The translations under genes and the position numbers were made by a program. The notes below the pieces were generated by a model. That model worked only from the letters and a program-made list of their open reading frames with translations. It did no database searches and was not told the origin of the DNA. Below are positions 5,301 to 8,265 of a DNA stretch of 8,265 bases, piece by piece. This DNA comes from Magnetococcales bacterium (GTDB taxonomy: Bacteria; Pseudomonadota; Magnetococcia; Magnetococcales; Magnetaquicoccaceae). Numbering within the stretch: position 1 is the first letter of the stretch; each line of letters starts with the position of its first letter. The stretch lies in assembly GCA_015229095.1 (NCBI GenBank), contig JADGCE010000119.1:1-8265 (forward strand). Reading direction: 5' to 3'.

Positions 5301-7292
5301 ATGTCTGACGAGAAGGGTCTGACGCTTTCCCTGCAACCCGGAGAATATCTCATTTCCGATCCCGCCCTCCTGCGGGGGATGCGGGTGGCGAAGGCCATCC
5401 CGATGTCCGGTTCTGCCGCCCTGCTGGTTGCCCCCTATACCCCCATCACGGACAAACTGGTTGATCGGTTGCGGTCTCTGGGTGTCAAGACCCTGTTTGC
5501 CGAACCCATTCAGGAAAAATTCTTGGAGGCGGCGGCCGTCTATGCAGAAAAAATGTGCCAGGTTGTGGATGGCATTATCAGAAGCAGTCTGGGAAACGTC
5601 ACGGATATAGCCGCCGCTTTTCAGCATCGCCGCAGCCAACAGAGGCTGGAACAGTTGATGCGGGATAATTTGCAGGATGTACACGCGCTTTTTCTTTCGG
5701 ATCCCACAGAAAAGCTGGTAGCCCTGACCCGATACCATACCGGTACGGCCCGCCACAGTGTGATTGCCAGTTTTCACATGATGGCCCTGGGGCGGGAGTT
5801 GGGCTGGTCGGACGACAAAATTGTCCGCTCTGCCATCGCGGTCTTTGACCATGATATCGGCAAAGCGAAAGTGGCTCTGGAAACCCTGAACTGGCCGGGC
5901 AAGCTGAACAACGAACAGTGGAGGGAGATGCGCTACCATCCCCTGTTTGGTGCGCTTCTGCTCCATCGTCCGGGGGAACGCCCGGATGTGTTGATGCTGG
6001 TGGCTCTGCTGCACCATGAATGGTATGCCGATGTGCCGGGCAAGGGCTATGGCGGGTTGACCCTGTTTGAGGAGTATTTGAAGAGTTCTGTCCAGTTGGA
6101 TATGAAGCAGGTGATTTCATCCCTGAGCGCGGATGATTTGGACATTGTGCAGGCCTCCTCTTTGGTGGACATGGTCTCCGCCCTGGAGGAGCGTCGCTCC
6201 TACAAACAGGAGCTGGATGCGGTCAAAGTGCTGATCATCATGAACTCTGACGCCAAGCTGGGCCATTTTTCTCCCGTGCATTATGCGGCCTGGCACCGGA
6301 TCTATCAGCGTCAATATCCCAATTTGTTGCCTTTGGGGCGGCGGGTGGCCTTGCCCCGGGAAAAAGAGCGGCGCGTTTTTGTGCCGTTGGCGGCCAAGAG
6401 GGTGGCACCCCTGCCGTTGTTGACCTATTATGAATTAGAAAAATTAAATTTTTTGGGGCCCCTGGGCAATGTCGGCATGGATCTGGAGCGTATTCGCCGG
6501 CGGGGGGGATTGCTGCTCAAGGTGGTGGAAGAGATGAAGGAGGCCAAGGGGTTGTCGCTGGACTGTTCTTCGGCGGCCCTGGAGGCGGCGGGCATCACCC
6601 TGCTCAAGGATCGCATCATTCCCGAGGAGGCGATGATCGAACTGGATGGCTGGCGGGAATGGTTGACCCTGGAGGAGTTGGAGAGGAGCGGTCTGCTCGG
6701 TTTGGCGCAGGCCCATCATTTTGACCTGGCACTGCTCCGGGCGGAGGGAGGCATTGCCCCCGATCGGTTGCTCAAGCGGGGTATTCGGTTACCGGAGCAG
6801 AGGCTCAGCCGTCTGGGTATTGAGCTGCTCAAGCCGTGGACGATCCGTTTGCCTGCCAGCGAAGAGCGTTTGACGGTCGCCGATCTGGAAAAGCTGGGCG
6901 TGGACGAGGCGCGTCTGCGACAGGCGAACTGCTTTGAAAAAATCAAAAAGGTCAAAAGCATCCCCCTGAAATGGCTGGCGGAGTGTGGTTTGGCCCCCTC
7001 GCGGGCAGAGATGGCCAAATGCGGCATTGATCCCATTCGCAAGGTCTTTTATGACGTGCTGGTGACCCGGGAGATCTCCACGACCCGGGCCTATTTTGTG
7101 CTGTTGCGCGAGGGGGATGATTGGAAAGATCTGCAGGCGGCCCAGGAGCGCAATGAGCTGGATCTGATTCAGGATCATCTGTTCAACCGGGTGGGCGAGG
7201 TGGTGATGGATTTTGCCGATTTGGTCGCCTTGCCGGATTTGAGCCATTTGCGCATGGGCCCCCACTGGGGTGCGCATGCCGCGCAGACGTGA
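5301..7292 (+). CDS. HD-GYP-like metal phosphohydrolase with unrecognised C-terminal half
   Basis: The 663-residue protein has no signal peptide or clear membrane segment and is probably cytoplasmic. Residues about 22-70 resemble the short N-terminal module found before many HD-GYP domains (GMRVAKAI, then PITDKLVDRLRSLGVK). The HD-GYP-like domain covers about 140-335. The expected metal ligands are present: His152, His184-Asp185 in DHDIGK, His213, His238-His239 in HHE, and Asp290 before the SALEERRSYK helix. The signature GYP is GYG at 249-251. HD-GYP enzymes typically hydrolyse cyclic dinucleotides such as c-di-GMP; with the altered loop, substrate is uncertain. From about 370 on I recognise no family. 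Three 25-residue units (374-398, 455-479, 524-548) share L-T-x3-L-E near their start, and leucine/glycine-rich helices lie between. The ATG is preceded by AAGGAG at 5286-5291. The gene follows gyrB by 80 bases with no terminator seen, so shared transcription is possible. Confidence 0.8.
   Translation: MSDEKGLTLSLQPGEYLISDPALLRGMRVAKAIPMSGSAALLVAPYTPITDKLVDRLRSLGVKTLFAEPIQEKFLEAAAVYAEKMCQVVDGIIRSSLGNVTDIAAAFQHRRSQQRLEQLMRDNLQDVHALFLSDPTEKLVALTRYHTGTARHSVIASFHMMALGRELGWSDDKIVRSAIAVFDHDIGKAKVALETLNWPGKLNNEQWREMRYHPLFGALLLHRPGERPDVLMLVALLHHEWYADVPGKGYGGLTLFEEYLKSSVQLDMKQVISSLSADDLDIVQASSLVDMVSALEERRSYKQELDAVKVLIIMNSDAKLGHFSPVHYAAWHRIYQRQYPNLLPLGRRVALPREKERRVFVPLAAKRVAPLPLLTYYELEKLNFLGPLGNVGMDLERIRRRGGLLLKVVEEMKEAKGLSLDCSSAALEAAGITLLKDRIIPEEAMIELDGWREWLTLEELERSGLLGLAQAHHFDLALLRAEGGIAPDRLLKRGIRLPEQRLSRLGIELLKPWTIRLPASEERLTVADLEKLGVDEARLRQANCFEKIKKVKSIPLKWLAECGLAPSRAEMAKCGIDPIRKVFYDVLVTREISTTRAYFVLLREGDDWKDLQAAQERNELDLIQDHLFNRVGEVVMDFADLVALPDLSHLRMGPHWGAHAAQT
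6420..6944 (+). repeat. Three degenerate 25-residue repeats within the HD protein
   Basis: The encoded units lie at 6420-6494, 6663-6737 and 6870-6944. They align without gaps: each starts with Leu-Thr, has Leu at position 6 and Glu at position 7, a hydrophobic or glycine-rich turn near positions 9-12, and a Leu or Ile at position 25. A looser fourth unit may begin near residue 554 (IPLKWLAECGL). The units are diverged at DNA level, so this is an old protein repeat. A helical adaptor or binding surface is an inference from the pattern. Confidence 0.5.
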
Positions 7293-7344
7293 CATGCCAC
7301 ACGCCGTCAGACAAATCTGGTAGCATTCTGCCCAGCAGGGGGAT

Positions 7345-7362
7345 AGACTGGCCCGGCAGTCT
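7345..7362 (+). other. Short hairpin between the HD gene and the Rpn gene
   Basis: AGACTG at 7345-7350 pairs perfectly with CAGTCT at 7357-7362 around the loop GCCCGG. It is followed by GGTGATTTTCG, with only a four-base T-run. It could be a weak terminator for the HD gene or a leader hairpin for the Rpn gene. No promoter stands out in the 99-base gap at 7293-7391. Confidence 0.3.
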
Positions 7363-7391
7363 GGTGATTTTCGTCAACAGGTGGCCCAGCC

Positions 7392-8265
7392 ATGAAATTT
7401 GTCGATCCACGCATCGATTTCGCCTTCAAAAAAATTTTCGGCAGCGAGGGTGCCAAGGATCTCCTCGTCAGTTTTCTGGAGAGCCTCCTGGGACTGGAGG
7501 GGGATCGGCGCATCGCCGAGTTGACCATCCTTGACCCCTTTCTGGCCCCGAAGATCCGGGAGATGAACTATTCCATCCTGGATGTCAAGTGCCGGGACCA
7601 TCGTGGAATTTTCTACATCGTCGAGATGCAGGTGCAGAAGGTGGCCGCCTTCCTGAAGCGGATCCAATACAACGCCGCCAAGGCGTATGCGCACCAGATA
7701 GAGCGGGGTGAGGAGTATCCCAAGCTGAACCAGGTGATTGCCATCACCATCACCGACTTTGTTCTGTTCCATGATTTTACCCACTGTGTCTCCTGCCACG
7801 AGTCACGGGAGAGCATCACCGGACACTCTTATCTGCGGGAGATCACCCACTTTTTTGTCGAACTCCCCAAGTTTGTCAAGCCATTGGAGGAACTGGACGA
7901 CATTCTCGATAAGTGGATCTATTTTATCAAGTATGCCGGTTCTCTGCGGGAGGTGCCCGAAAGGCTGAGTTCGCCCCCGTTCCAGCATGCCTTTGAGATG
8001 GCCAGGGTGGCCAACATGACGGCTGAGGAGTTGGAGATGTACGACAAGGCCGGTATCGCCATTGCGGATGCGCGGGGGGCCATTGAACTGGCGCGGGAGG
8101 AGGCTTTTCGGGAAGGGGAACAACGGGGGGAGCAGAGGGGGGAGCAGAAAGGCGAGAGGAAAGGCAAGGCAGAGACCCTGACCCGCCAACTCCAACGCCG
8201 CTTCGGCGATCTGCCCGTGTGGGCCAACCGAAAAATAGCCGATGCCGAACTCTCTACCCTGGAGG
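7392..8265 (+). CDS. Rpn-family PD-(D/E)XK nuclease/putative transposase (3' end outside window)
   Basis: The frame is open from ATG 7392 to the window edge, giving 291 residues without a stop. AGGTGG at 7379-7384 is a suitable ribosome binding site. The start MKFVDPRIDFAFKKIFG is typical of Rpn recombination-promoting nucleases (PDDEXK_2 / TIGR01784). The catalytic signature is visible as Asp64 in ILDVK and Glu78-x-Gln80 in VEMQ, followed by the conserved tyrosine-containing helix (about 88-100). Family members cut DNA and promote RecA-independent recombination in E. coli. Charged G-E-Q-R repeats (242-259) precede a C-terminal segment RQLQRRFGDLP (265-275) that resembles the DUF4351-like tail common in this family. 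The usual length is around 300 residues, so only a short piece should be missing. The gene is often multicopy in a genome. No terminal inverted repeats or target duplications are visible here. Confidence 0.88.
   Translation, partial: MKFVDPRIDFAFKKIFGSEGAKDLLVSFLESLLGLEGDRRIAELTILDPFLAPKIREMNYSILDVKCRDHRGIFYIVEMQVQKVAAFLKRIQYNAAKAYAHQIERGEEYPKLNQVIAITITDFVLFHDFTHCVSCHESRESITGHSYLREITHFFVELPKFVKPLEELDDILDKWIYFIKYAGSLREVPERLSSPPFQHAFEMARVANMTAEELEMYDKAGIAIADARGAIELAREEAFREGEQRGEQRGEQKGERKGKAETLTRQLQRRFGDLPVWANRKIADAELSTLE
8115..8162 (+). repeat. 12-base tandem repeat encoding G-E-Q-R units
   Basis: Four consecutive 12-base units at 8115-8126, 8127-8138, 8139-8150 and 8151-8162 encode GEQR, GEQR, GEQK and GERK. 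The second and third share nine identical leading bases (GGGGAGCAG). Such charged linkers vary in copy number among Rpn proteins. Slippage or recombination could change the number of units without breaking the frame. Confidence 0.75.

Noticed and set aside
5019..6017. 332-codon minus-strand frame spanning the gyrB end and the HD gene
   Set aside because: It overlaps two genes supported by family motifs on the + strand, and its product shows no recognisable feature.

Overview
The window is a G+C-rich bacterial chromosome segment in which every convincing gene lies on the + strand. The DNA gyrase B protein is full length (812 residues) and carries the long insertion in the TOPRIM region that is typical of Gram-negative GyrB. 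It aligns well with gammaproteobacterial GyrB, so the host is most likely a member of the Pseudomonadota. The G/C-rich palindromic repeats at the left edge, an HD-GYP-type protein and an Rpn-family nuclease remind me of magnetotactic cocci (Magnetococcales). That narrower placement is a guess, not something the sequence proves.

Layout. Positions 1-187 hold stacked G/C palindromes, a motif able to form a G-quadruplex, and a good Shine-Dalgarno site. Positions 188-2266 encode a five-domain elongation factor G paralogue of the EF-G2/FusA2 type. Positions 2267-2781 are a 515-base interval that is not empty. It contains a perfect A/T-edged palindrome, a weak promoter candidate, a possible small gene of about 67 codons, a strong intrinsic terminator, and a well-formed promoter for the next gene. 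Positions 2782-5220 encode gyrB. After 80 bases with no visible terminator, 5301-7292 encodes a 663-residue protein with an HD-GYP-like metal phosphohydrolase domain and an unrecognised C-terminal half built partly from a 25-residue repeat. From 7392 to the right edge runs an incomplete gene for an Rpn-family PD-(D/E)XK nuclease.

How the genes relate. EF-G2 and GyrB are housekeeping-type proteins (ribosome and DNA topology) but are separated by their own promoter and terminator signals, so they look like neighbours rather than an operon. The HD protein may be read through from gyrB. The Rpn gene is a mobile-type accessory gene. gyrB is not accompanied by dnaA, dnaN or recF, so this is not the classical origin cluster. 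No RNA genes, CRISPR arrays or insertion-sequence ends were seen. The least explained parts are the HD protein's C-terminal half and the possible small transcription unit between the EF-G2 gene and gyrB.
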